DNA of 64,000 bases from an uncultured Granulosicoccus sp. (GCA_947495035.1 CANLXI010000012.1:62001-126000), one strand, 5' to 3'; shown: positions 38,688 to 48,530, counted from the stretch's first letter. Translations and numbers: made by a program. Notes: generated from the letters alone by a model not told the origin.

Positions 38688-41449
38688 GCCGCTTCCTCCA
38701 GATCACTGATCAGATCGGATGTCGCGCTGATGAAGGAGCTCACATCCAGCAACTCGGTAACCTGTCCGTCGATCGCCGCCGTGCCCAGCACACCATCGCG
38801 GCTGGCCTTGCCACGGGTGTTCAGTACCTCATCCACCACGTCTATGATCTCCTTGACGATCAGGCCGATCTGACGCCCTTCTTCGCCAAACACCACCACT
38901 TGCAACAGGCCATCTTCCACGGGCTGATCTGCATGCATGGCACGACGCTCGTGCAGGAAATCCGACAGTTGCACCAGTGGAAGAATCTGTCCACGGTACT
39001 GCACTACCACATTGTTTCCCGCCGTTTCGGTGCGCTCCACTTCGAACTGTTCGAGTCGCGCAACGCGATTCAGCGGGATCGCCAGACGACCATCACTGGC
39101 GGTACTGACAAGCAGCAGGGTCTCACTCTTGCCGACCTTCTCGGCGATTCCGCTGACATTCAGGCTGACCGTACGATCAGGGCTGTCACTCATGACACGT
39201 GCGCGCTGCCCGATGCCAAGGGTATCCAGTATCAGGGCCACCCGACCATCGCCCATGATGGTGGCACCGGCAAACACCGGGATCGTCTTCAGCGCTTCGG
39301 TCAGGGGCTTGACCACGATTTCCTGGGTGTCGTTTATCTGATCGACGACCAGGCCGAAACGACATTTCTCGGCCTGCAATACCACGATATTCAAGGCGCC
39401 TTCCTGTGGTGTGTCGAGTCGAAGCTCCTTGTTCAGATAAACGATGGGCAACAACTGTCCTCGCAGTCGATGCACCGGGCAACCGTGGATGAACTCGATG
39501 GCATGCGACTGTTCTTCTTCATCGATCCGGATGAGTTCGATCAGATTGACCTGGGGAATGGCAAATCGCTGCCCTCCCGTGGATACGATCAGTGCAGGCA
39601 CGATGGCCAGAGTCAGGGGCACGCGTATCTTGAACACCGTGCCTCGACCCACCTCGGTGTCAAGATCGATGGCGCCGCTGATCTTCTCGATATTGGTCTT
39701 GACCACATCCATGCCGACACCTCGACCCGAGATGTTGGTGACCGCCTCCGCCGTGGACAGCCCCGGCAGAAAGATCATCTTGCAGATTTCCTGATCCGAC
39801 ATGCGAGCGGCCTGCTCGGCAGTCACCACACCGTTCTCGATCGCCTTCTTGCTGATGCGCTGCGGGTTGATGCCGCCGCCATCATCGGAGATCTCGATAT
39901 GCACTTGCCCCCCTTCGTGAAAGGCGCGCAGCAACAGCGTACCTTCCTCGGGCTTGCCGGCGGCGAGACGCTGTTCGGGGGTTTCGATGCCATGATCGAC
40001 AGAGTTTCTGACAAGATGGGTGATGGGGTCCTTCATTGCCTCGATCAGACTTTTATCCAGTTCCGTCGATTTGCCTTCCATCTCCACCCGTATCTGCTTG
40101 CCGCAGGCACGCGACAGATCACGTACCACCCTTGGCAATTTGGCCCAGACACTGTGTATGGGTTGCATGCGGGTCTGCATGACGCCTTCCTGCAGCTCAC
40201 TGGTGATCAGGTTAAGTCGCTGCGCTGCAGCCACGACCTGCGTATTCTCATGTGCGCCGACGTATTCGACAATCTGGTTGCGGGCCAGCACCAGCTCACC
40301 CACCAGATTCATCAATGAGTCGAGTACCGGTACATCCACGCGTATCGACGCCTCGACGATACCGGCCGTGGACTTGTCCTCGCGACCGACGGCAGGCTTG
40401 TCGGTCGCCGCCGCAACTGGCGTGCTGACGACATTCGCCGCCTTGTCGGCAGAGCTGCCGCTTTCCGCAGACTCTGCGGTGCGCTGATCCGGTTCGACGG
40501 CAGGTGGCTCACTCACCGGCGTTGGCTTGCCCTCGGCCTGTGCTGTGGCCGGTATCTCACTGCCACTCCGGGTCTTGCCATGGTCCTTCAGTTCAGTCAA
40601 CTGGTCGATCAATTGCGTATACAGTTTTCGCCCATCATGACCATGGTCGGAGATCTCCGACAGCATCGCTCGCACGGCATCCACCATGGCGAGCAGACCC
40701 GTCGCTATCTCCTCGGTCATGCTGAATTCACCGTCTCGCAGTTTCACCAGCAGATTTTCACCAATGTGCGTGACCTTCTCCAGCCTGTCGAAACCGAAAA
40801 AGCCGCAGGTGCCCTTGATGGTATGCATGGACCGGAAAATCGACGACAGCAACTCTCGGTTGTCAGGTTGCTCTTCCAGCTCGATCAGCTCGCTGTCGAC
40901 ACGATCCAGGTTCTCGTAGCTCTCCTGCAGAAAGTCACGAAGCACCTCCTTCATCTCATCGTCCAGCTCCATGACCACCGGATCTTCAGCCAGTTCTTCC
41001 TCGACCACGGGCGTCTGCTCGGCAATGACAGCAGGCGTTGCCGGTACCGTCGGACCTGCTGCCGGGGCTTCGGTCAGGATATAGGCCTTGCTCTTCAATC
41101 GTTCGATCAACCCATCGAAGCGCACTTCTTCCGAACCGGTGGCAGTGATACGCTCCACCAGAGCGCGCAGTCCATCCGCCAGCTCCACCAGCAGATTGAT
41201 GGTGTCGTCATTGACAGCTTCGACATGTGTCAGCAAGCCATGCAACACCGACTCCCCGGCATGTGCCAGTGTCTCGATACCGGAAAATTCCATCAGGCCC
41301 GCCTCGGCCTTGAGGGAATGAAGCATCGACATGATGTGAATCAGCGCCTGCGTGTCCTGTGGACTGTCCAGCAGGGAAGCAAGTTCGGAATCCAGCTGAT
41401 TCAGACCATCATTGCTCTTGGACAGGAAGTCTAGTAGTACATCAGGCAT
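38684..41449 (-). CDS. cheA: CheA, chemotaxis histidine kinase with two HPt and two CheW-like domains
   Basis: A protein of 921 residues. Two N-terminal HPt domains carry His44 (MLHSLKAEAG) and His209 (MHTIKGTCGFFGF). A linker rich in Ala/Thr/Glu follows, then the dimerisation/kinase core with HLVRNSVDHGIETPEQR, SDDGGGINPQRI and GRGVGMDVVKTNI, and a CheW-like regulatory domain (FKIRVPLTLAIVPALIVS). Beyond that is a second CheW-like domain of about 150 residues at the C terminus (VSTASDGRLAIPLNRVARLE to the end). E. coli CheA is 654 residues with one HPt and one CheW-like domain. No receptor gene lies nearby. Confidence 0.94.
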   Translation of the reverse strand: MPDVLLDFLSKSNDGLNQLDSELASLLDSPQDTQALIHIMSMLHSLKAEAGLMEFSGIETLAHAGESVLHGLLTHVEAVNDDTINLLVELADGLRALVERITATGSEEVRFDGLIERLKSKAYILTEAPAAGPTVPATPAVIAEQTPVVEEELAEDPVVMELDDEMKEVLRDFLQESYENLDRVDSELIELEEQPDNRELLSSIFRSMHTIKGTCGFFGFDRLEKVTHIGENLLVKLRDGEFSMTEEIATGLLAMVDAVRAMLSEISDHGHDGRKLYTQLIDQLTELKDHGKTRSGSEIPATAQAEGKPTPVSEPPAVEPDQRTAESAESGSSADKAANVVSTPVAAATDKPAVGREDKSTAGIVEASIRVDVPVLDSLMNLVGELVLARNQIVEYVGAHENTQVVAAAQRLNLITSELQEGVMQTRMQPIHSVWAKLPRVVRDLSRACGKQIRVEMEGKSTELDKSLIEAMKDPITHLVRNSVDHGIETPEQRLAAGKPEEGTLLLRAFHEGGQVHIEISDDGGGINPQRISKKAIENGVVTAEQAARMSDQEICKMIFLPGLSTAEAVTNISGRGVGMDVVKTNIEKISGAIDLDTEVGRGTVFKIRVPLTLAIVPALIVSTGGQRFAIPQVNLIELIRIDEEEQSHAIEFIHGCPVHRLRGQLLPIVYLNKELRLDTPQEGALNIVVLQAEKCRFGLVVDQINDTQEIVVKPLTEALKTIPVFAGATIMGDGRVALILDTLGIGQRARVMSDSPDRTVSLNVSGIAEKVGKSETLLLVSTASDGRLAIPLNRVARLEQFEVERTETAGNNVVVQYRGQILPLVQLSDFLHERRAMHADQPVEDGLLQVVVFGEEGRQIGLIVKEIIDVVDEVLNTRGKASRDGVLGTAAIDGQVTELLDVSSFISATSDLISDLEEAA

Positions 41450-41679
41450 GGTACGGGTTCTCTGGCTTTGCTCATGGAGCCTGAAACTGCAGCAACTAGA
41501 CTGCTATCGACTCAAGCGCTGTCGACTGAACCATTCCCGACCTGGCTGACGTTAGCTGAGAGGCGGTGCAGACCTACGGCTCGCACCGTTGACCCGGTAC
41601 TCTCTTACACGGAAGCGGCCTATCGATCCGGCTCCCGACCGTCAGTGACCAGGCACCATACAGTGACTCTGCAGGGCCG

Positions 41680-42096
41680 TCAGGGAACCTGCAGGTGCCG
41701 GTCAAGCAGTTCTGTCAGCTTCAGGCGATCGCAGATATGCTGCTTTTCCAGAAGATCGACATTCATGGCCTCGAACAGTTCTCCGGAGCCCTGCGGTGGA
41801 CGAACGGCAGAGCACAGATAGACCTGGGTCTGCGTCAGATCCGAGTTGTCGTGCAACTCACTGATGAAATCCAGCCCCGTCATCTCGGGCATGTAGTAGT
41901 CCACGATCAGCAAGCGGGGCGTGCTTGTCTTCAGGTACGCCAGGGCTTCATCGGCCTGTGTGAACAGGCGTGACTGGAAATGACCCTTGCTGATGATCCA
42001 TGAAACGATCTCGACCGTGAGTGCATCGTCATCCACCATGACCAGTTCATTGAGTGGACGTCTGGTTCCCGTGGAAGCCGCCAGAGCGGCACTCAT
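41680..42096 (-). CDS. Single-domain response regulator coupled to an orphan histidine-domain protein
   Basis: A protein of 138 residues, receiver only: DDD at 22-24, acceptor D66 in LLIVDYYMPEMTG, Lys118 in LLEKQHI. The start ATG overlaps the stop of the upstream histidine-domain gene (ATGA), so the two are made together. It lies 230 bases upstream of cheA in the same direction. Confidence 0.88.
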   Translation of the reverse strand: MSAALAASTGTRRPLNELVMVDDDALTVEIVSWIISKGHFQSRLFTQADEALAYLKTSTPRLLIVDYYMPEMTGLDFISELHDNSDLTQTQVYLCSAVRPPQGSGELFEAMNVDLLEKQHICDRLKLTELLDRHLQVP

Positions 42097-42515
42097 CGAT
42101 TCGTATCCTCTGCTCGACCCGGTCCGCTGATCAGGCGCTCCCTCTCCAGACGCTCCTTGAGCTTGTCTATCGACGTGTGCAGCCGTGACAGGCAGAATCG
42201 ACAATCTGCATCCAGCATCATGAGCCGATCCGCGGATTCAGCGATAAGGGCAACATCATTGGACTCCAGAATTTCCTGGTACTGGTCAGTCAGATCCTGA
42301 AAACTGGCGCCCAGTGCCGCACTGAACCCATTGACGATGGCCAGAGATGCCCGCAGATCATGTGACGACATCCCCTTGTCGCTGGCAACAGTCTCACCGG
42401 CATGGTCCGGCGTCACGGTATCGGAATCGCCGTGTGACTGCTGCAAATCATCAGTGGGCACAACACTGTCGATCTTCATCTCATCGGCCTGTTGGTTGAC
42501 GAATTTCGTGAGCAT
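42093..42515 (-). CDS. Protein with HisKA-like dimerisation/phosphotransfer domain but no ATPase domain
   Basis: A protein of 140 residues from the ATG at 42515; an in-frame TTG at 42545 is a weaker alternative. After a polar N terminus, residues 50-90 hold SSHDLRASLAIVNGFSAALG, which looks like the H-box helix of a histidine kinase (His52-Asp-Leu-Arg), and a second long helix ends in KLKERLERERL. The ATP-binding domain that normally follows is absent. Such a protein could be a phosphotransfer partner in the style of Spo0B or ChpT for the coupled response regulator. Function is inferred. Confidence 0.6.
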   Translation of the reverse strand: MLTKFVNQQADEMKIDSVVPTDDLQQSHGDSDTVTPDHAGETVASDKGMSSHDLRASLAIVNGFSAALGASFQDLTDQYQEILESNDVALIAESADRLMMLDADCRFCLSRLHTSIDKLKERLERERLISGPGRAEDTNR

Positions 42516-42848
42516 GGATACGCAAATGCCTTTCAGCTCCTGCAACTACCGGGCCGATGACACCTGTTACACATGCCTGATGAAGATATCGACCGCGCTG
42601 GCCGACTCTTGAAGCGACGACACCCATCAGGGGCCTTGCATGCGGTGTTCAGTGACAGGAATCCCGCCGGTATTGCGCGTACAGCCTCACCGGGCGGGAA
42701 TTGTGACATTGTTGTAAACAATCAGGCCCCGACCACACGGCATGCACCGAGACGATGGACGCTGGGTATCATCCGGAACATCGGTGCACTCCGGCCCATC
42801 GGGAATCTCGCCTTGCACCCATTGCTGTAGTAACTCGGGAGAAAACTT
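42516..42848. other. Intergenic gap, nothing clearly recognised
   Basis: A 333-base gap between divergent genes. TCCCGCC (42662-42668) and GGCGGGA (42693-42699) form a 7-bp inverted repeat; I see no gene or RNA. Confidence 0.5.
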
Positions 42849-44075
42849 ATGTCATTCAACCTGATCGACCTGACCAGGGATCAGATCAGTGATCGGTTGC
42901 TCGGCATCATCGGCGGTATTCTCGACACACAAGACAGCCAGACCAGAGAGGCACTGTCCGCTGCGCTGCCCGGGCTGCTGAGCGGACTGATGAACGCCTG
43001 CAGTCAGCCGGCCGGGGCAAGCGCCTTGCTCGAGGCAGCCCGCAGCCAGAACGATGATGTTCTGCAGAACCTCTGCACTCTGCTGGACAGCAACCAGTCC
43101 AGCGCCGTCGCCACCCGGGGCAATTCCACCCTGTCCTGCCTCCTGGGCAGCAACGCACAAGGCCAACTGGCCGCAGTCATCGCCACTTACGCCGGAGTCA
43201 GTCGAGGCAACAGCAGTACATTGCTCGGCATGCTGACACCGCTCATCATTGGCGTCATCAAGAGGAAGATTCTCGACGATGGCATGCGCAGCAATGCTCT
43301 GATCCGCATGTTCAGAGCGCAGCGCAGCAACATCGGCGCTGCCATGCCACGCGGCCTTGCCGACCAGTTGCAGACTGCCGGATTCTTCGACAGCATTTCG
43401 ACCGAGCCCGTCCTGGGGACCATGTCCACATCGAACGAAACAGCCCCTCTGACGCCTCGGCAGATTACTCCCGATTCGGGCATCACTCGCTCGGGCGGTG
43501 GCGTCCTGAAATGGCTGCTACCGCTGGTCGTGGTGGCGATTCCGGCTTTTTTCTGGATGCAATACCGGGGTGAGCAGGGTGACTCTGTGTCCATACCCCT
43601 CGACCAGACACACGATGCCGCGCCCCGGGCAACCGGCAAGCCGGTAGCCACGGTCCAGACACCGGCGCAGGCCACACTGGCCGACACGGTACAGAACGCC
43701 GATTCTCTGTTCGCCGAGGCGGTCCAGGCAGCGCAGGCCAGCATGCCCGAAGGCGTGGACCTGGCCAGCCTGACAAACAGACTGGAAGCGGTGTTCGGCT
43801 CGACAAGCCAGGCACTGGCCGGTATCAGTGATATCGAATCCGCCAGAACGGCGGTCGAGAACATCGAGGCAGCCAGTGACCGGCTGGACGAGCTGCAACC
43901 GGCCATATCGGACCTGCCAGCGGCTGCCGATGGTCCTGTCAATGCCATCGTGAGCAACGGCATCACGGTCCTGAAACCACTGATCGACAGGGTTACCGCC
44001 ATTCCGGGAGTGGCCGAGCTGGTGCAACCCGTACTGGGTCCCATGCTGGAAACCCTGCAGGAGCTGACCGACTGA
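42849..44075 (+). CDS. DUF937 family membrane-anchored protein
   Basis: A protein of 408 residues. The N-terminal half matches DUF937 (LLGMLTPLIIGVIKRKI at 125-141, repeated helical segments before it). A single membrane helix lies at about 219-238, and the C-terminal half is mostly helical with a Thr/Ala-rich start, probably periplasmic or extracytoplasmic. Function of DUF937 proteins is unknown. It stands alone on the plus strand, convergent with murQ. Confidence 0.72.
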   Translation: MSFNLIDLTRDQISDRLLGIIGGILDTQDSQTREALSAALPGLLSGLMNACSQPAGASALLEAARSQNDDVLQNLCTLLDSNQSSAVATRGNSTLSCLLGSNAQGQLAAVIATYAGVSRGNSSTLLGMLTPLIIGVIKRKILDDGMRSNALIRMFRAQRSNIGAAMPRGLADQLQTAGFFDSISTEPVLGTMSTSNETAPLTPRQITPDSGITRSGGGVLKWLLPLVVVAIPAFFWMQYRGEQGDSVSIPLDQTHDAAPRATGKPVATVQTPAQATLADTVQNADSLFAEAVQAAQASMPEGVDLASLTNRLEAVFGSTSQALAGISDIESARTAVENIEAASDRLDELQPAISDLPAAADGPVNAIVSNGITVLKPLIDRVTAIPGVAELVQPVLGPMLETLQELTD

Positions 44076-44150
44076 GTAGCGCATCGGCAAGCTCCCCGGA
44101 CGCTGCGACAACGACAGTGCCGATCAGCTGGCCGTGCAGCGCTACCGTTT
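44076..44150 (+). terminator. Possible terminator after the DUF937 gene
   Basis: Just after the stop, GTAGCGC-ATCGGC (44076-44088) can pair with GCCGAT (44119-44124) and GCGCTAC (44139-44145), giving a nested stem followed by CGTTTTCCC. The loop is long, so confidence is modest. Confidence 0.4.
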
Positions 44151-44188
44151 TCCCGGTCCGGCCCTGCCAACAGCCTCGGCCCGGTCCA

Positions 44189-45085
44189 TCACTGCAGCTC
44201 TTTCATGGCCGCCCGCAAGGAGCCCTTGTGCTGCTCCAGTCGACGACGACCCTGGTCGGCACTGTCACCCAATGCGATCAGGGCAGCCAGTTTCACCCAG
44301 CCATCGGCCGCCGCCACTGCGGCAGCAGCCGGCTCTTCGGCGATCTGTGGCAACACGCCCTGCAACAGGCGAATACGTCGTTGATCCAGTTTGCGATTCA
44401 CGGCGGCCATATCCACCATCAGATTGCCGTAAGTGCGATTGAGCCGAATCATCAGCGTTGTACTGAACAGGTTCAACGCGATCTTCTGCGCCGTCCCGGC
44501 AGCCATCCGGGTAGAACCTGCCAGCACTTCTGCGCCACTGTCGAGCCAGACGGGGCACTCGGCTGCACGCAACAGCCGGGTATCCGGATTGTTCGACATG
44601 CCGATCGTCAGCGCACCACGCTCTCGCGCACTTTCCAGCCAGGCACAGGTCCAGGGTGATTGCCCACTGGCGGCCAGTGCAATGACCACATCACTGTCAT
44701 TGACAGCGGCCTCTGCCACATCGCGGCTGGCGGCTTCCGCATCATCTTCCACCCCTTCGATACTCGACAGCAATGCCTCGGAACCGCCGGCCATGCACAA
44801 CAGCAGCCGCTCATGCGGCCAGCCGTAGGTCGGCCACATTTCCGCGCCATCCTGCACCGCCAGTCGTCCGGAGGCACCCGCGCCTGCCAGAATGAGTCGC
44901 CCCCCAGCCCCGGCCAGTCGCTCGGCGGCGGCGGTTACCGCACTATCCAGTGAATCCCGCGCCTGTCTGACGGCCTCGACCGCTCGCATCTGACTGTCGA
45001 GCAGGACGTCCAGAATCTCACTATTGGCCTTCAGATCCAGATCCTTGAGCGTCTCATCGATACTTTCGGTTGGCATCAGTGTCAT
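44189..45085 (-). CDS. murQ: MurQ, N-acetylmuramic acid 6-phosphate etherase
   Basis: A protein of 298 residues of the SIS-domain etherase family, which converts MurNAc-6-P to GlcNAc-6-P and D-lactate. Visible motifs: GAGASGRLAVQDGAEM with the catalytic-type Glu, SIEGVEDDAEAASRD with the second Glu, and AEVLAGSTRMAAGTAQKIAL. The start overlaps nagA (ATGA). Together with the upstream deacetylase and kinase it forms an amino-sugar catabolic operon. Confidence 0.95.
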   Translation of the reverse strand: MTLMPTESIDETLKDLDLKANSEILDVLLDSQMRAVEAVRQARDSLDSAVTAAAERLAGAGGRLILAGAGASGRLAVQDGAEMWPTYGWPHERLLLCMAGGSEALLSSIEGVEDDAEAASRDVAEAAVNDSDVVIALAASGQSPWTCAWLESARERGALTIGMSNNPDTRLLRAAECPVWLDSGAEVLAGSTRMAAGTAQKIALNLFSTTLMIRLNRTYGNLMVDMAAVNRKLDQRRIRLLQGVLPQIAEEPAAAAVAAADGWVKLAALIALGDSADQGRRRLEQHKGSLRAAMKELQ

Positions 45086-46215
45086 GGCAATGTATCCAGT
45101 GTCTGTCGTATTCCGTCGAGCCAGAGTGCTTCCGGCTCATCGTTGTTGATTTCCAGCCAGCAGGCTCGAGCACCCGGTGCAATACAGCCGTAGTCGTCTC
45201 GCTGCAGCCATTGCGCCGGCACCCTGCTGCTCAGCTGCGCAATCTGTTCCCAGCTCAGCCCCCAACCGCGCAATACCTGCATGGAACGCTGCTGCGTCAG
45301 ACAGCTGCCGGCCAGCGTGCCATCGGGCAGAACGACGCGATGTCCGACCTTGTCGATGGACAATGAACCCAGTTGATACTGACCATCGGGCATGCCCGCA
45401 GCAGCGGTGGCATCGGTGATGCTGTACAGGCCATCGATGGACCGACGCGCTGCATCGAAGGCGGCCTTGTCGACATGAATACCGTCAGTGATGATCTCGG
45501 CATGGGAGGCATAGGCCAAGGCTGCCACCGCCGCTCCGCCGTCGCGATGCAGTACCGGACTCATTGCATTATACAAGTGCGTCACCCCGACACCTTGCAG
45601 CAGTGCGGCAGCAGCGCTCGCCCAGCTGCACAACGTATGACCAATCTGGGCGCGTACGCCATAACGCTTGCACAACAGCGGCACCGCCCCGTCTTCATCC
45701 AGCTCCGGAGCATAGGTGATGACCCGGACCAGACCGGTCTTGAACCAGGATTCCAGTCGCTGCAAATCCAGCGGGGCCGGAAAATCCGGCTGCGCCCCGA
45801 GCTTGCCGGGACTGATGAACGGCCCTTCCAGATGCACACCCAGCAAATGCGCAGCCGACTTGCCACCGGCCGAGTCGGGTGAGTCTTGCGCGTCGATCTC
45901 GCGGCTGACACGTCCGACACTGGCCAGGAAATCCTCGATGGCCTCGAAGGGTGCAGTGACCGAGGTAGCCAGCATGCCGGCCGTGCCATGGGCCGCATGG
46001 GTTTGCAGGACCTTGCGCAAGGCAGCATCACCCTGCATCACGTCAGCCCCACCTCCACCATGTACATGCAGATCCAGCGGCGCCGGAATGAACAAGGGTT
46101 CATTGGCCGATACTTCATCTTCGCACAGGGCATGCACGATGGCGTCGTGCGTACAGACACCGTTGAACCAGCCTTCCCGGCAGAGCCAGCGCCCGCGGGT
46201 TTCCTGTCGTGTCAT
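45082..46215 (-). CDS. nagA: NagA, N-acetylglucosamine-6-phosphate deacetylase
   Basis: A protein of 377 residues from the ATG at 46215, which overlaps the kinase stop. Amidohydrolase metal-site motifs: LDLHVHGGGG, GVHLEGPFIS (Glu), QIGHTLC and THLYNAMSP (His), and the catalytic Asp in SITDATAAAGMPDG. It removes acetate from GlcNAc-6-P, the product of MurQ and of the kinase, giving GlcN-6-P for NagB. Confidence 0.95.
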   Translation of the reverse strand: MTRQETRGRWLCREGWFNGVCTHDAIVHALCEDEVSANEPLFIPAPLDLHVHGGGGADVMQGDAALRKVLQTHAAHGTAGMLATSVTAPFEAIEDFLASVGRVSREIDAQDSPDSAGGKSAAHLLGVHLEGPFISPGKLGAQPDFPAPLDLQRLESWFKTGLVRVITYAPELDEDGAVPLLCKRYGVRAQIGHTLCSWASAAAALLQGVGVTHLYNAMSPVLHRDGGAAVAALAYASHAEIITDGIHVDKAAFDAARRSIDGLYSITDATAAAGMPDGQYQLGSLSIDKVGHRVVLPDGTLAGSCLTQQRSMQVLRGWGLSWEQIAQLSSRVPAQWLQRDDYGCIAPGARACWLEINNDEPEALWLDGIRQTLDTLP

Positions 46216-47081
46216 GGCGCCTCTCCGCAGGAATCGGCCCAGAGTTGCCACAGCCCCTGCAGGGCATCGCCTCGGGCAGGGTGCAATCGATCACCAATAT
46301 ACGCTCCCAGTCGATCCTGCATTCGCTCACCGATGCCCCCCACCACATGGACAGGCAGCTGGTCCGGGGCCAACTCCAGCAGGGCCAGGGCATGAGCCAC
46401 ACCATCATCCAGAAGGGACAGAGCCAGGGGGTCGCCGTTTGCCGCATGTTCGAACACCAGCGGTGCCAGTTGCGCCAGTACCCCCGACTGCGTCTGCGTA
46501 CTCCACTGCTGAATCTCGGAAACACGCGTCCCCAGACGCGCAGTCAATGCCTCGATCAGACTGCCACTGTGGTGCCGCCCATCGACGTGCCATAGATACA
46601 GCTGCACCAGACGCATGCCCAGCCAGGCACCGGAGCCTTCATCGCCCACCGGAAAACCCCAGCCACCCACCATACCGCTCTGACCTTTCTCATCCAGCCA
46701 GTGCAGCACACTGCCGGTACCGATCGCCAGACAGATGCCGGGCTTGCCGGCACTGGCCCCCAGCAACTGGGCATGACCATCGGTGACCAGAGTGTGCGCC
46801 AGAGCTTCGGGCAGCTGTGCCAGAAAAACCCGGCGCCGGGTTTCCTGCAGTGAGCCTGCCAGCCCCATCATCAGTCGATCCGGCAGCCAGCCCGGCGAGC
46901 GATGCAACTGCCTTCGCAACTGCACCAGGCCCGAGTCGATGTTCTTCCAGGCCTCCTCGGCGCCGCGCGACAGACTCGCATGCCCGTCCACGATCACTCT
47001 GGCCAGCGGCATACCGGATTCGTCAAAAGCCGCCAACCGACAACGACTGCCGCCTCCGTCCACCGCCACGATTACTGCCAT
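46212..47081 (-). CDS. BadF/BcrA-type ATPase, probable GlcNAc/MurNAc kinase
   Basis: A protein of 289 residues of the ASKHA BadF/BadG family, which includes GlcNAc kinases and the clostridial MurNAc/GlcNAc kinase MurK. The phosphate-1 loop is VAVDGGGSRCRLAAFD; the adenosine region includes VVGGIGERMQDRL. The start at 47081 is preceded by AGGACTG. It heads the leftward operon kinase-nagA-murQ, so it likely phosphorylates imported GlcNAc, MurNAc or both at O6. Confidence 0.8.
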   Translation of the reverse strand: MAVIVAVDGGGSRCRLAAFDESGMPLARVIVDGHASLSRGAEEAWKNIDSGLVQLRRQLHRSPGWLPDRLMMGLAGSLQETRRRVFLAQLPEALAHTLVTDGHAQLLGASAGKPGICLAIGTGSVLHWLDEKGQSGMVGGWGFPVGDEGSGAWLGMRLVQLYLWHVDGRHHSGSLIEALTARLGTRVSEIQQWSTQTQSGVLAQLAPLVFEHAANGDPLALSLLDDGVAHALALLELAPDQLPVHVVGGIGERMQDRLGAYIGDRLHPARGDALQGLWQLWADSCGEAP

Positions 47082-47133
47082 GCCATCAGTCCTGCCTTTT
47101 TCTCGAGCGTGAAGAATAGCCGGATGAGGCAGG

Positions 47134-47151
47134 GATACACACGATACACAC
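47134..47151. promoter_or_regulatory. Tandem 9-mer direct repeat in the divergent amino-sugar promoter region
   Basis: GATACACAC occurs twice back to back (47134-47142, 47143-47151) in the region between the kinase and substrate-binding protein genes, where divergent promoters are expected. It might be an operator; no regulator gene is in the window. Confidence 0.35.
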
Positions 47152-47271
47152 CTGTTGCAAGCGTTCGTCTCGCAGAGCTGCCCCATCCGCCGGGAAGTTG
47201 CATTTTACGCCGCAACCCAAAGGCGATAGTATCCAACTACCCGAACATTCAATCACACAGAGGAAAGATCC

Positions 47272-48522
47272 ATGCGTGGATTCCTGCCAAGAACTGTCGC
47301 ACTGGCCGTCGGCCTTTGCCTGTCCGGTATTGCACTGGCCGACAAGACGATCATTACCATCGAAAGCTGGCGCGCCGAGGATCAGGCCATCTGGGACGAT
47401 CTGATCCTGCCCGCCTTCGAAGCCGAGCATCCGGATATCGATGTGCAGTTCAAGCCCACCACTGCGACCGAATACAACGCCGCCCTGAATGCGCGTCTGG
47501 CTGGCGGCACCGCCGGCGACATCATCACCTGCCGGCCCTTCGACAATGCTCTGGCCATGTACGATGCCGGTAATCTGAGCGATATCAAGGACCTGCCAGG
47601 ACTCGAGAACTTCTCCGATGTGGCCAAGGGTGCCTGGTCCACCGATGCCGGTGATGCCACCTTCTGCGTCCCCATGGCCTCGGTCATCCATGGCTTCATG
47701 TACAACAAGGATGCCTTCGCCGAACTCGGCCTGGAAGTACCGGCCACCGAAGCCGATTTCTATGCCGTGCTCGACGCGATCAAGGAAGATGGCAGCTACA
47801 TCCCCATGGCCATGGGTACCAAGGACCAGTGGGAAGCGGCCACCATGGGCTATACCAATGTCGGTCCCACCTACTGGAACGGCGAGGAAGGCCGGCTGGC
47901 GCTGCTCGGTGGCGAGGCGAAATTCACGGATGATGCCTTTGTCGAAGGCTTCCGTCAGATGGAAAAATGGGTGCCGTATCTGGGTAACGGTTACCAGGCG
48001 CAGTCCTATACCGACAGCCAGAATCTCTTCACCCTGGGGCGTGCTGCCATCTATCCCACCGGTTCCTGGGAAATCACGGGCTTTCAGGAAAATGCCGATT
48101 TCGAGATCGGCGCATTCGCACCGCCAGCCAGGGATGCCGACAGCAGCTGCTACATCAGTGACCATACCGATATCGGTATCGGCATGAACGCCGCCACCAA
48201 GAACAAGGATGCTGCGCTGGCCTTCCTCGAGTGGACCACATCAGCCGAGTTTGCCGGTCTGCTGACCAATGCGGCACCCGGCTTCTTCTCCCTGGCCAAT
48301 CATGACATCACGGTGGAGAACGAACTGGCCAAGGAATTCATCGCCATGCGTGGTGAGTGCGAAGCCACCATCCGGGTAGCGCACCAGATCCTGTCTCGGG
48401 GAGAGCCTGCGCTGGGCAATCATCTGTGGACACTGACAGCCAATGTGATCAACGGCAGCATGAGTGCCGATGAAGCGGCGGCCGATGCGCAGGCCAACGT
48501 CGACAGCTGGTACCAGCCATAA
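47272..48522 (+). CDS. ABC transporter sugar-binding protein (CUT1 family), probably amino-sugar
   Basis: A protein of 416 residues with a signal peptide ending at SGIALA and the CUT1 solute-binding fold (ITIESWRAEDQAIWDD, then GTAGDIITCRPFDNAL and YPTGSWEITGFQ). Ribosome site AGAGGAAAG lies 8 bases upstream of the ATG. Its place in front of two permeases, an ATPase and nagB, and opposite kinase-nagA-murQ, points to GlcNAc, MurNAc or chitobiose as ligand, by context only. Confidence 0.88.
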   Translation: MRGFLPRTVALAVGLCLSGIALADKTIITIESWRAEDQAIWDDLILPAFEAEHPDIDVQFKPTTATEYNAALNARLAGGTAGDIITCRPFDNALAMYDAGNLSDIKDLPGLENFSDVAKGAWSTDAGDATFCVPMASVIHGFMYNKDAFAELGLEVPATEADFYAVLDAIKEDGSYIPMAMGTKDQWEAATMGYTNVGPTYWNGEEGRLALLGGEAKFTDDAFVEGFRQMEKWVPYLGNGYQAQSYTDSQNLFTLGRAAIYPTGSWEITGFQENADFEIGAFAPPARDADSSCYISDHTDIGIGMNAATKNKDAALAFLEWTTSAEFAGLLTNAAPGFFSLANHDITVENELAKEFIAMRGECEATIRVAHQILSRGEPALGNHLWTLTANVINGSMSADEAAADAQANVDSWYQP

Positions 48523-48530
48523 ACCAGGCC

